Below are positions 1-6,312 of a DNA stretch of 12,222 nucleotides, in pieces; the first letter of the stretch is position 1, and every line of letters begins with the position of its first letter. Source of the DNA: an uncultured Flavobacteriales bacterium (GTDB lineage: Bacteria > Bacteroidota > Bacteroidia > Flavobacteriales > Crocinitomicaceae). Under the pieces are notes generated by a model. It was not told the origin of the DNA and made no database searches. It saw nothing but the letters and a program-made list of their open reading frames with translations. The translations under genes were made by a program, and so were the position numbers. Location: positions 1 to 12,222 of the forward strand of contig CAMPIU010000046.1 in assembly GCA_946886545.1 (NCBI GenBank), given 5' to 3'.

Positions 1-302
1 TTGATGATTCTGGCTTTCATGAGCTTAATAATTCCTCCGTTGAATTGGTACAGATCATGATTGATGTAGCTTTCAACCCCTTTTTTGGATAGAATTTTAA
101 TGCGTTTGAAATTAACGTAACTCATTTCGTAATCGGGCATGAAGTCGATAGTTAGCCTGTTTTCAAGGTAAATAGCTTCTTCATTCTTCACTGAATCGGG
201 AATCGTAATCGTGCCGAATTCCGGCCAATTGTATTTGTCTCCCGCAAGTGCAATATTGCTCACAGAAGAAAGGAATAGTATGATTAAGAGTAAATGTCTC
301 AT
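1..302 (-). CDS. Exported DUF3857-type protein, N-terminal part (cut by window edge)
   Basis: The reading frame is open from an ATG at 302 to the left edge, so only about the first 100 residues are visible and the C-terminus is missing. Residues 1-20 form a typical signal peptide (short basic start, Leu/Ile-rich core, Ala-Leu-Ala before Gly-Asp), so the product should be exported. The following stretch (NFKRIKILSKKG, then a Tyr-rich segment and IIKLMKARII) resembles the N-terminal region of DUF3857 proteins, which in Bacteroidota usually precede a transglutaminase-like domain. The start codon overlaps the stop of the upstream transglutaminase-like gene by 4 bp (ATGA at 302-299), so the pair is probably translationally coupled and may be tandem paralogues. 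The family assignment comes from motif resemblance only. The substrate is unknown. Confidence 0.75.
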   Translation of the reverse strand, partial: MRHLLLIILFLSSVSNIALAGDKYNWPEFGTITIPDSVKNEEAIYLENRLTIDFMPDYEMSYVNFKRIKILSKKGVESYINHDLYQFNGGIIKLMKARII

Positions 303-1963
303 GGTTGAAAGGTTGCGGGTTTAAGAATATATGTTTTCCAATAATTGACAAGATTTCCCTTACTTCCCGTATTTTCTTTTGTAAGGTGCATGTCAAATTT
401 AGTTTGGGTGCCATTAGATTGAAAATCTATGTTCTTACTGGTGTCAAAACCCGACTTGAATTTTAAATGATCAAATGAGAAGTTGAAATCCGCTGCAAAT
501 CGGGCGCTGTCGTTATTGTAAACTACTTCCATCAGTTTGGTCATTTCAGGTAAGCATTTCAGATCAATGTATTGTTGGTTATTGACGATGTTGTAATAGG
601 GTGAAGGAAGATTGCAGGAAACATAAATAGTTTTTTGGTGTTCATTCATAAACGAACTGTCAATTTTATGATCGTAAGGAATAAGATAATCGACTACTTT
701 TTGTGTTTTATCATCCATTCCGTTAAAGTTGTGAAGATGTCTGAAAATCAGTGCGAATTTCTCCTGGAAAACCATTTTCAAGCGATAAGCCGGCTGATTG
801 TTTTCATTCATGAAAAATTGATAATCAAAGGACAGTTTGGGTTGAAAGAGCAATGTTTCAGGTACTTTCTGGTATTGATCTTGCTTCTTTTGAAGCAGAA
901 ATGCTTCTGTTCCCAAGATTTGCATACTTGGATCCCCAAATAAACATTGTTTTTCAGTACCGTCGAGATAGTAAATCTTGTTTTCCCAAATCAAAGAAAC
1001 AATCATGTGATTGGCCATTGCAATCGAAGGGAAATCATAAGTGTCTTTTTTGATAGAGGTTTTTGAAATACTCAAATAGGACTCAAAACCGAAAGATTGT
1101 AGCATCTGGTGAAGAAGCATGGACATGTCCTTGCAGTCACCATATTTGTTAAGCAATGTCTGATTAGCTTGCCTTGGAATCAGGGCGTTCAATCCGTTTT
1201 CGATATCCAGGTAGAGAATGTTTTCCTGAACATATTTATAACATGCTTCAGCAAGTTCGAGTGATTTTCCTTTTTTAGCCAGGTTTCGCAAATCTTCAGG
1301 GAGGGAAGATATGTTGAGAGCTTCTTGGTTCTTTGTTTTTTGGAGAAACCAATCATTGAAATAGCTATTGGGTTCAACTCCTTTTGGATGGATCAAAAAA
1401 TAGAGACACTCTTCATTTGTTTGAAAATCCTGGCTTGTAATCACAAAATGTCCGGATCTCTTCTCTGTTCGATGTCTGAATGAAGCTTCAAGATTTACAG
1501 GAAGTGTAACATCATAAAAGAAATCATCCGCATCATTTACTCCGTCTTTGAAAATATCTGTCAGAAAAATGGTTTCTTTAGCTGAGGTGTGATATTCGAA
1601 CTTGAACAAACAATTTGCCGGAACGATAAAGCTGTATGTTCGAACTCCGTTGAATACGGAACCCCAGTTAATGGTTGAAATGCTCAGATTGGATTCGAAA
1701 TTAATTTTTTTCGTTTTTCCGTTAATAGTAAATGATCCATGTTTTGATAAAAGTGTTTCTGTTTCACTGATTGAGAAATAAAACCGCTGCTCACTGGATG
1801 CCTCATTTGAACCTTCAAAATAATTAGCCGTCTGGTAAGAATCAATGGAATTTACCTGGACAACCGTTTTTTCAAGAGAAAATTTCAGTTCTTCTGCTAA
1901 AAGGAATTTGCTGTGAAGAAGAGAAATACATGAAAAGATTAAAAATGTAGTGGTTTTAATCAT
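299..1963 (-). CDS. Exported transglutaminase-like (DUF3857-associated) protein
   Basis: This is a 554-residue protein with a signal peptide at about residues 1-23. Residues about 30-200 look like a beta-rich region similar to DUF3857. Residues about 235-340 are a transglutaminase-like core in which the full papain-like triad can be proposed: Cys277 in YGDCKD, His319 in ANHMIV and Asp334 in YLDGT. The last 200 residues are probably another beta-rich region. An intact triad suggests a cysteine protease or amidase-like activity in the periplasm or at the surface, but no substrate can be deduced. The ATG at 1963 gives a complete signal peptide. It lies 27 bp after folE on the same strand and overlaps the next DUF3857-type gene by 4 bp. 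No promoter is obvious in the short spacer, so read-through from folE is likely. Confidence 0.82.
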   Translation of the reverse strand: MIKTTTFLIFSCISLLHSKFLLAEELKFSLEKTVVQVNSIDSYQTANYFEGSNEASSEQRFYFSISETETLLSKHGSFTINGKTKKINFESNLSISTINWGSVFNGVRTYSFIVPANCLFKFEYHTSAKETIFLTDIFKDGVNDADDFFYDVTLPVNLEASFRHRTEKRSGHFVITSQDFQTNEECLYFLIHPKGVEPNSYFNDWFLQKTKNQEALNISSLPEDLRNLAKKGKSLELAEACYKYVQENILYLDIENGLNALIPRQANQTLLNKYGDCKDMSMLLHQMLQSFGFESYLSISKTSIKKDTYDFPSIAMANHMIVSLIWENKIYYLDGTEKQCLFGDPSMQILGTEAFLLQKKQDQYQKVPETLLFQPKLSFDYQFFMNENNQPAYRLKMVFQEKFALIFRHLHNFNGMDDKTQKVVDYLIPYDHKIDSSFMNEHQKTIYVSCNLPSPYYNIVNNQQYIDLKCLPEMTKLMEVVYNNDSARFAADFNFSFDHLKFKSGFDTSKNIDFQSNGTQTKFDMHLTKENTGSKGNLVNYWKTYILKPATFQP

Positions 1964-1990
1964 TTGATTAGGAATATGTTGATTTTGGTC

Positions 1991-2581
1991 TTAATGTAAT
2001 TTGGCTTGTACTAAATTAATAAACTCTTTTCTGGTAGAATCATTACTTAAAAATAATCCGGTAAATGCACTGGAAGTGGTCACCGAATTTTGTTTTTGAA
2101 CTCCGCGCATCTGCATGCACATGTGCTGGCATTCCAAAACTACAGCTACGCCTTTTGGTTTGATTGTTTCCTGGATGCAATCGCGGATTTCAATCGTTAA
2201 GCGTTCCTGCACCTGTAGTCTGCGGCTAAAAGCGTCAACCACACGGGGGATTTTACTTAATCCGACGATTGTTCCGTTTGGAATGTAAGCAATGTGAGCT
2301 TTCCCGAAAAACGGAAGCATGTGGTGCTCACACATGGAATACACTTCGATATCTTTTACGATTACCATCTCTGAATATTCTTCACTAAATAAAGCGCTTT
2401 TCAGAATGTCTTCCGGTTTGATGTCGTATCCCTGCGTCAGAAATTGCAATGCTTTTGCAACGCGTTCTGGTGTTTTTAATAATCCTTCGCGTTCCGGGTT
2501 TTCACCGAGCTGGGAAAGAATGGATTTGTAAATATTGGAAATGTTTTCTGTCGTGTCGTCGTTGTAGTGAAATTCGCTCAT
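1991..2581 (-). CDS. folE: GTP cyclohydrolase I (FolE)
   Basis: This enzyme converts GTP to 7,8-dihydroneopterin triphosphate and formate, the entry step to folate, queuosine-type deazapurines and biopterins. It is a cytoplasmic toroidal homodecamer. The 196-residue length is usual for a bacterial FolE. The zinc-binding and active-site residues are all present: Cys84, His86 and His87 in [10 protein letters not shown], and His153 and Cys155 in [10 protein letters not shown]. The segments VGLSKIPR and RLQVQERLT and the TTSSAFTG stretch are also typical. It lies 134 bp downstream of a PTPS/QueD-family gene on the same strand, which supplies the next enzyme. A putative own promoter with an inverted repeat lies in that gap (see 2664-2691 and 2652-2668). 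Confidence 0.97.
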   Translation of the reverse strand: MSEFHYNDDTTENISNIYKSILSQLGENPEREGLLKTPERVAKALQFLTQGYDIKPEDILKSALFSEEYSEMVIVKDIEVYSMCEHHMLPFFGKAHIAYIPNGTIVGLSKIPRVVDAFSRRLQVQERLTIEIRDCIQETIKPKGVAVVLECQHMCMQMRGVQKQNSVTTSSAFTGLFLSNDSTRKEFINLVQAKLH

Positions 2582-2597
2582 GGGTTTGAAATGAAAG

Positions 2598-2628
2598 TTG
2601 AAAGTTGAAAATGGATAATTGAAAAGAG
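2598..2628. repeat. AT-rich repeat, left inverted copy flanking the pterin synthase gene
   Basis: Bases 2605-2628 are an exact reverse complement of 3242-3265 (24 of 24). Extending to 2598 versus 3272 gives 30 of 31 matches. The unit is built on TTGAAAA-type words. Both copies are intergenic, one on each side of the pterin synthase gene. Confidence 0.85.
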
Positions 2629-2651
2629 AGGGTTCACGGCGGATTGATAAG

Positions 2652-2668
2652 GTTTGCTAATGGCAAAC
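2652..2668. promoter_or_regulatory. 6-bp inverted repeat overlapping the putative folE promoter
   Basis: GTTTGC (2652-2657) and GCAAAC (2663-2668) form a perfect 6-bp inverted repeat around a 5-nt centre. On the minus strand no T-run follows, so it does not look like a terminator for the upstream pterin synthase gene. The right arm lies in the proposed -7 box of folE, a position where a repressor site would act. The assignment as an operator is inference. Confidence 0.3.
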
Positions 2669-2691
2669 TAATGCAAATCCCTCCTTGTCAA
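2664..2691 (-). promoter_or_regulatory. Putative folE promoter
   Basis: On the minus strand a TTG (2691-2689) is followed after 17 bp by TTAGTTTG (2671-2664), one mismatch from the Bacteroidota -7 consensus TANNTTTG and within the described 17-23 bp spacing. It would give folE a leader of roughly 75 nt. No other good match is seen in the 134-bp gap. Confidence 0.4.
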
Positions 2692-2715
2692 TTTTACATT
2701 TTAAATTTTCCATTA

Positions 2716-3147
2716 TTAAAAGGGTTCTTTTCCGCCAAAATATTCTACGTAATTGTTTTCGGTTTCTACCAGTTTGATTTTGCAAAGCTGACCGCCTGCC
2801 TGTCGGATCGGGGTATCGATTAATTTCCAGATCTCAATGGCTATATTGTCTGTCGAAGCCAGCTTTCCTTTCAAAAAAGGAACGTCCAGGTTTAGATTTT
2901 TATGATCCAGTTGTTCGATTACCAATTCTTTGATAATGATACTCAGATCCTTCAAGTTGATAACGAAACCTGTTTCCGGATTTGGTTCTCCTTTTACAGT
3001 TACGAATAATTCGAAATTATGGCCATGCCAGTTTTTATTACTGCATTTACCGAAAACTTCTTCGTTTTTCTCATCTGACCATTCTTCGCGCCACAATTTG
3101 TGTGCTGCGTTGAAATGTTCTCTTCGGGTTATGTATACTGTTTCCAA
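2716..3147 (-). CDS. 6-pyruvoyl/6-carboxy-tetrahydropterin synthase family protein
   Basis: This 143-residue member of COG0720 acts on dihydroneopterin triphosphate, the FolE product. Zinc ligands are His16 (FNAAH), His41 and His43 (WHGHNF). The catalytic set is Cys35, Asp81-His82 (LDHKNLN) and Glu128 (VETE) for pterin binding. The cysteine is separated from HGH by five residues (C-x5-HGH), the spacing known from biopterin-forming PTPS, whereas E. coli QueD has C-x3-HGH. The product could therefore be 6-pyruvoyltetrahydropterin rather than the queuosine precursor, though automated annotation would likely say QueD. I see no queC, queE or queF nearby. The start is TTG at 3147, because no ATG or GTG is available upstream and the family motif YITRREHFNAAH begins at residue 5. 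Transcription probably starts from the -7 box at 3165-3172. Confidence 0.9.
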   Translation of the reverse strand: METVYITRREHFNAAHKLWREEWSDEKNEEVFGKCSNKNWHGHNFELFVTVKGEPNPETGFVINLKDLSIIIKELVIEQLDHKNLNLDVPFLKGKLASTDNIAIEIWKLIDTPIRQAGGQLCKIKLVETENNYVEYFGGKEPF

Positions 3148-3164
3148 GCGTTGAAAATTGGATA

Positions 3165-3172
3165 CAAAGATA
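3165..3172 (-). promoter_or_regulatory. -7 box of the pterin synthase gene
   Basis: The minus strand reads TATCTTTG, an exact match to TANNTTTG, 17 bp upstream of the TTG start. The expected transcript leader is very short, about 10 nt. No TTG at the usual -33 distance was found, so the upstream element is weak or absent. Confidence 0.5.
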
Positions 3173-3194
3173 ATGTATTGAATTGAAAATTTAG

Positions 3195-3274
3195 AATTGA
3201 AAATTGAAAAGGATTTTGAATCTCATAGGTATAAGTGCTGCCTCTTTTCAATTATCCATTTTCAATTTTCAATT
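3195..3274. repeat. 16-bp perfect inverted repeat in the divergent spacer
   Basis: AATTGAAAATTGAAAA (3195-3210) is exactly reverse-complementary to 3259-3274, with a 48-bp centre. The right arm is part of the longer repeat shared with 2598-2628 (3242-3272). The 180-bp spacer between the pterin synthase gene and hldD therefore carries two related AT-rich copies in opposite orientation. Similar TTGAAAATT words are, to my knowledge, frequent in Bacteroidota intergenic DNA. Function is unknown. Confidence 0.8.
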
Positions 3275-3276
3275 GC

Positions 3277-3310
3277 TTGATATTTTGAACTGCTAAATCG
3301 GTTACCTTTG
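3277..3310 (+). promoter_or_regulatory. Putative hldD promoter
   Basis: TACCTTTG at 3303-3310 is an exact TANNTTTG box, 17 bp upstream of the hldD ATG. A TTG at 3277-3279 lies 23 bp before it, at the upper end of the described spacing. Another TTG at 3285-3287 is 15 bp away, slightly too close. The leader would be about 10 nt. Confidence 0.5.
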
Positions 3311-3327
3311 TTTAAAATTTAGTAATC

Positions 3328-4293
3328 ATGATCGTCATTACAGGAGCTGCAGGTTTTATAGGAAGTTGCATTGTAGGAACTTTAAATAGCAAAGGGATTA
3401 ATAATCTGGTTTTGGTGGATGATTTTTCCAAAACCGAAAAAGCTGCCAATTTAGAGGGAAAACTTTTTGTGGCGATGGTTCAGCGTGCTGATTTCGATCA
3501 GTGGATGAAGGAATTTGGTGATGAGGTGACTTCTGTGCTGCATATTGGTGCCCGAACCGATACGACAGAGTTTGATCAATCGATCTTTGATGAGTTAAAT
3601 GTGGAATATTCCAAAATGGTTTGGAATCATTGTGTGAATTACCGGATTCCGTTGGTTTACGCAAGTTCGGCAGCTACCTACGGATTGGGAGAGTTGGGTT
3701 ACGATGACGACGAATCGAAAATGCCGCTTTTGCAACCTCTGAATCCTTATGGCTGGTCCAAACAATATTTTGATATGTGGGCGCTGGAACAAAAACAAAC
3801 TCCGCCACATTGGTACGGTTTGAAGTTCTTCAATGTTTACGGACCGAATGAATACCACAAGGCGAGAATGGCCTCCGTTATTTTCCACACCTTCAATCAG
3901 GTGAAAGAACATGGATCCATGAAGCTGTTCCGTTCACACAATCCGAATTATACGGATGGTGGCCAGATGCGAGATTTCGTTTATGTGAAAGACCTGGTTT
4001 CGGTTATTGAATTTTTAATGAAGGGAACTGCGAAGTCGGGAATTTATAATTTAGGTTCCGGCAAGGCACGTACATTCCTGGATTTAGCTACAAACACATT
4101 TAAAGCATTAGGAAAAGAACCTCAAATCTCATTCATTGATACTCCGGAAGATATTCGCGATAAATACCAGTATTTCACGGAGGCAAATATGCAGAAGCTG
4201 ATCGCTCAGGGTTACGATACTCCATTCCATACCCTGGAAGAAGGAATTGATGACTACGTGAAAAATTACTTGATGGAGAGTAAGTATATCTAA
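3328..4293 (+). CDS. hldD: ADP-L-glycero-D-manno-heptose 6-epimerase
   Basis: This is a short-chain dehydrogenase/extended NAD(P)-binding epimerase of 321 residues. It interconverts ADP-D-glycero- and ADP-L-glycero-D-manno-heptose, the last step in making the heptose donor for LPS core. The dinucleotide-binding motif is Gly6-x-x-Gly9-x-x-Gly12. Ser114 (YASSAATYG), Tyr141 and Lys145 (YGWSK) form the SDR triad. Lys178 in YHKARMAS matches the second catalytic base of E. coli HldD (Tyr140/Lys178). The segments FFNVYGPNEYHK and GGQMRDFVYVKD are characteristic of HldD and separate it from GalE-type epimerases. The ATG at 3328 follows a -7 box closely. The gene is divergent from the pterin synthase. 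No other heptose or LPS gene is seen in the window. Confidence 0.95.
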   Translation: MIVITGAAGFIGSCIVGTLNSKGINNLVLVDDFSKTEKAANLEGKLFVAMVQRADFDQWMKEFGDEVTSVLHIGARTDTTEFDQSIFDELNVEYSKMVWNHCVNYRIPLVYASSAATYGLGELGYDDDESKMPLLQPLNPYGWSKQYFDMWALEQKQTPPHWYGLKFFNVYGPNEYHKARMASVIFHTFNQVKEHGSMKLFRSHNPNYTDGGQMRDFVYVKDLVSVIEFLMKGTAKSGIYNLGSGKARTFLDLATNTFKALGKEPQISFIDTPEDIRDKYQYFTEANMQKLIAQGYDTPFHTLEEGIDDYVKNYLMESKYI

Positions 4294-4334
4294 TGAAGAA
4301 TTTCGAATTAGTTCAAAAATCATTTTGTCGACTT

Positions 4335-4361
4335 CTCCCCTTGAGGGTAGACCGAGAGGGG
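4335..4361. repeat. GC-rich imperfect hairpin in the hldD-VOC spacer
   Basis: The 84-bp spacer after hldD contains a conspicuously GC-rich island in AT-rich surroundings. CCCCT (4337-4341) pairs with AGGGG (4357-4361), and CCCT/AGGG pairing is also possible at 4338-4347. No T-run follows on the plus strand, so it is not a good intrinsic terminator. It may be a remnant of a dispersed intergenic repeat. Confidence 0.35.
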
Positions 4362-4377
4362 TGGCGTATTAATCGCT

Positions 4378-4767
4378 TTGAACTTGCTTAAGTCAATCCA
4401 TCATATTGCGATTATTTGCTCTGATTACGAGCGATCAAAGAAATTTTACACAGAAGTTTTGGGATTCGAAATCCTTGCTGAAAACTACCGGGCGGAACGC
4501 AATTCGTACAAGCTGGACCTGATTTTAAACGGAGTGTATTGCATCGAATTATTTTCCTTTCCAAATCCTCCGGGAAGAGTTTCAAAACCCGAAGCAAGCG
4601 GACTAAGGCATTTGGCTTTTACGGTTGAGAATATTGACGATTCAATCAATGAACTAGCCTCGAAAAATGTGCTTTGCGAACCCATTCGTGTGGATGGATT
4701 CACGGGAAAACGCTTCACTTTCTTTGAAGATCCGGATGGTTTACCTATTGAATTGGTGGAGAACTAG
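4378..4767 (+). CDS. VOC family protein, YaeR/GloA2-like
   Basis: This 129-residue single-domain protein of the vicinal oxygen chelate (glyoxalase/bleomycin resistance) superfamily closely resembles E. coli YaeR, as recalled, over the whole length. Shared segments include HHIAII, FYTEVLGF, IELFSFPNPP, GLRHLAFTV, KRFTFFEDPDGLP and IELVE. Metal ligands predicted from the family are His9, Glu57, His78 and Glu125, with the beta-alpha-beta-beta-beta module repeated at about 5-62 and 75-127. The start is a TTG at 4378: there is an in-frame stop at 4348-4350 and no ATG or GTG between. This start aligns with the N-terminus of YaeR. A lactoylglutathione-lyase-like activity is possible but unproven, and the true substrate is unknown. 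Confidence 0.88.
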   Translation: MNLLKSIHHIAIICSDYERSKKFYTEVLGFEILAENYRAERNSYKLDLILNGVYCIELFSFPNPPGRVSKPEASGLRHLAFTVENIDDSINELASKNVLCEPIRVDGFTGKRFTFFEDPDGLPIELVEN

Positions 4768-4788
4768 TAGCGAATGTATTTTAGAAGT

Positions 4789-5647
4789 AATTCGTAATTT
4801 CGTTGACTTATTAAATTGAAAACAACCATGAAAATCGTTTTGGCCACCTTATTAATTGCCTTTAGTTCACTTTCATTTGCTCAGAATAAACGCGACACCA
4901 TTTATTTTGATAAAGCCTGGTCTGTCACGAAACAAATTGATTCTGCCAAGTATTACCGCATCATAAAGGAAGCAGACAACTTATACTATGTTACCGATTA
5001 CTTTATTCACTCTGATTCTATTCAAATGACGGGTGCGTTTAAGGATTACGCACAAAAAATAAAAGAAGGTTTATTTGTTTATTACAGAGAAGGAGGAACG
5101 GTTTCGTCAAAAATGATTTATAAGGACGGGAAGGAAAATGGGCAAATGATTTCGTACTATGATACCGGTGAATTGCATTCTACGGAAGAATTTGTCAATG
5201 GAACGAATCATGGAGACTTTATAGTGTATTATAAAAATGGAAAAATAAAGAGGAAAGAAACCTTCGCTAATGGAGTGCTGAAACAGAAGGCATGTTATCT
5301 TGAAAATGGAAAGAAAACGAAGTATTTCAAGCTTAGTTCACCTGCAGAATTCAAAAAAGGAAGAGAAGCCTTAATGAAGTATCTTGCTGATAACATAAAA
5401 TATCCGAAAGAAGCTCAGGAAAAAGGAATTCAAGGTAAGGTTTATCTCCAGTTTGTTGTATCCGATAAGGGAAAAATAACAAATGTAACGCTAAAAAAAT
5501 CGGTGCATCCACTTTTGGATGAAGAAGCTATTCGTGTGGTTAAATCGATGCCGGAATGGAATCCGGGAACTTTTGACGGAAAGCCAATAAACAGTATTTT
5601 CTCCCTTCCTATTACGTTTAATCTTACAAAATAGACAATTCGTAATT
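4789..5647. repeat. 11-bp direct repeats either side of the MORN/TonB gene
   Basis: AATTCGTAATT occurs at 4789-4799 and again at 5637-5647, just outside the MORN/TonB gene on both sides. The word is short and AT-rich, so chance or a common intergenic repeat is as likely as a transposition footprint. The entry spans from the first to the last copy. Confidence 0.3.
4828..5634 (+). CDS. Exported MORN-repeat protein with TonB C-terminal domain
   Basis: Starting at ATG 4828 gives 268 residues with a clean signal peptide (about 1-19, ending SLSFAQ). A TTG at 4816 would add four residues without benefit. Residues about 75-160 contain three or four MORN_2/YwqK-like repeats, of the pattern G-x-x-x-x-Tyr-Tyr-x-x-G followed by a charged strand (GLFVYYREGG, GQMISYYDTG, GDFIVYYKNG). 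Residues about 185-266 are a TonB C-terminal domain (NIKYPKEAQEKGIQGKV, then LDEEAIRVVKSMPEWNPG). There is no membrane anchor or proline-rich spacer, so it is unlikely to act as a canonical energy-transducing TonB. It more plausibly is a soluble periplasmic binding module. It is preceded by a 60-bp spacer and converges with the next gene across 23 bp. Confidence 0.85.
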   Translation: MKIVLATLLIAFSSLSFAQNKRDTIYFDKAWSVTKQIDSAKYYRIIKEADNLYYVTDYFIHSDSIQMTGAFKDYAQKIKEGLFVYYREGGTVSSKMIYKDGKENGQMISYYDTGELHSTEEFVNGTNHGDFIVYYKNGKIKRKETFANGVLKQKACYLENGKKTKYFKLSSPAEFKKGREALMKYLADNIKYPKEAQEKGIQGKVYLQFVVSDKGKITNVTLKKSVHPLLDEEAIRVVKSMPEWNPGTFDGKPINSIFSLPITFNLTK

Positions 5648-5657
5648 CTCAATTTTT

Positions 5658-6095
5658 TTATAAAACCCGAAACAAAATCTCCGCATAAATAATGTCTTTC
5701 CCGATCATGGTTTCCTCCACCTGGTAGAATGCAATGCTTGTTCTTTTAGAAAGAGTTTCGTATTCGAGTTCGTCCAGAAGATGAGTTTCCAGCATTCGTT
5801 CTGGAGAATTTACAACCATGCTCCCCAGGAATTGGAAGGTGATCACAAAAGATTGTTTTCCGTCGTTATCCTTAATGAATTTAAGAAAAGTGTCCTTCTT
5901 GTAATCGATTCCCAGCTTGCTCAGCAAATCTTTGATTTCGGGAGTGAAAATTTCATCGTAATACTTAAAGTAAGACCGGAATTCCTGGACGTGAAATTCG
6001 GAATAACCACAGAGGGTATTCGAATATATTTTGCGGGTTAATTTGCTTGGTACTTCGAATACCCAATGTTTAAACGCTATAGTTTCCGTAAACAT
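5658..6095 (-). CDS. Hypothetical protein, 145 aa
   Basis: I do not recognise this family. The protein is 145 residues, has no signal peptide or membrane segment, and is rich in aromatic and charged residues. The pattern suggests an alpha/beta cytosolic protein: a helical middle (FRSYFKYYDEIFTPEIKDLLSKLG), a strand (SFVITFQFLG) and a C-terminal strand (IIYAEILFRVL). Codon use and composition are like its neighbours, and the frame has no internal stop over 438 bp, which together with the absence of a better plus-strand frame supports a real gene. It converges with the MORN/TonB gene (23-bp gap) and diverges from the sensor kinase gene. ATG at 6095 is the first start. Confidence 0.65.
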   Translation of the reverse strand: MFTETIAFKHWVFEVPSKLTRKIYSNTLCGYSEFHVQEFRSYFKYYDEIFTPEIKDLLSKLGIDYKKDTFLKFIKDNDGKQSFVITFQFLGSMVVNSPERMLETHLLDELEYETLSKRTSIAFYQVEETMIGKDIIYAEILFRVL

Positions 6096-6296
6096 TTAAT
6101 TACAGGTTTTGATTTGGTGATTAATTTGTTTTCATACAATGTGCAGTACGATGCAAATAATCGCACCTTACCTATGGAAATAAGGCAAATGGTCAATTGC
6201 TTCTTCATAACGCAGATTGTGTCGCGAAATTCATGAATCTTAGACGCTTACTCAAAAAAAAAGGATGTTCAGGGGGTAATTCTGTGTAAATGATGT

Positions 6297-6304
6297 TAAT
6301 TTTG
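6297..6304 (+). promoter_or_regulatory. Putative -7 box of the sensor kinase gene
   Basis: TAATTTTG fits TANNTTTG exactly and lies 8 bp before the ATG at 6313, which would give a nearly leaderless transcript. No TTG is found at -33. The remaining part of the 217-bp divergent spacer (6096-6312) shows a weak CCTTA/TAAGG inverted repeat near 6168-6187 and an A-run at 6254-6262, but no other clear signal. Confidence 0.35.
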
Positions 6305-6312
6305 GTGTGAAA

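Noticed and set aside
181..414. A 77-codon minus-strand frame across the junction of the two DUF3857-type genes
   Set aside because: It overlaps two better supported frames that show signal peptides and family motifs.
635..1053. Plus-strand open frames of about 60-100 codons opposite the transglutaminase-like gene
   Set aside because: They are antisense to a well-supported gene with signal peptide and catalytic triad, and their products resemble no protein family.
3180..3275. A CRISPR-like array in the AT-rich repeats
   Set aside because: The copies are inverted, low in complexity and irregularly spaced, with no unique spacers of constant length and no cas genes.
3398..3912. Minus-strand open frames of 88 and 105 codons within hldD
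   Set aside because: They lie fully inside the convincing hldD gene and have no recognisable features.
4789..5647. The MORN/TonB gene as a recently inserted mobile element
   Set aside because: The flanking 11-bp repeats are short and AT-rich, there is no transposase or terminal inverted repeat, and such words are common in AT-rich spacers.
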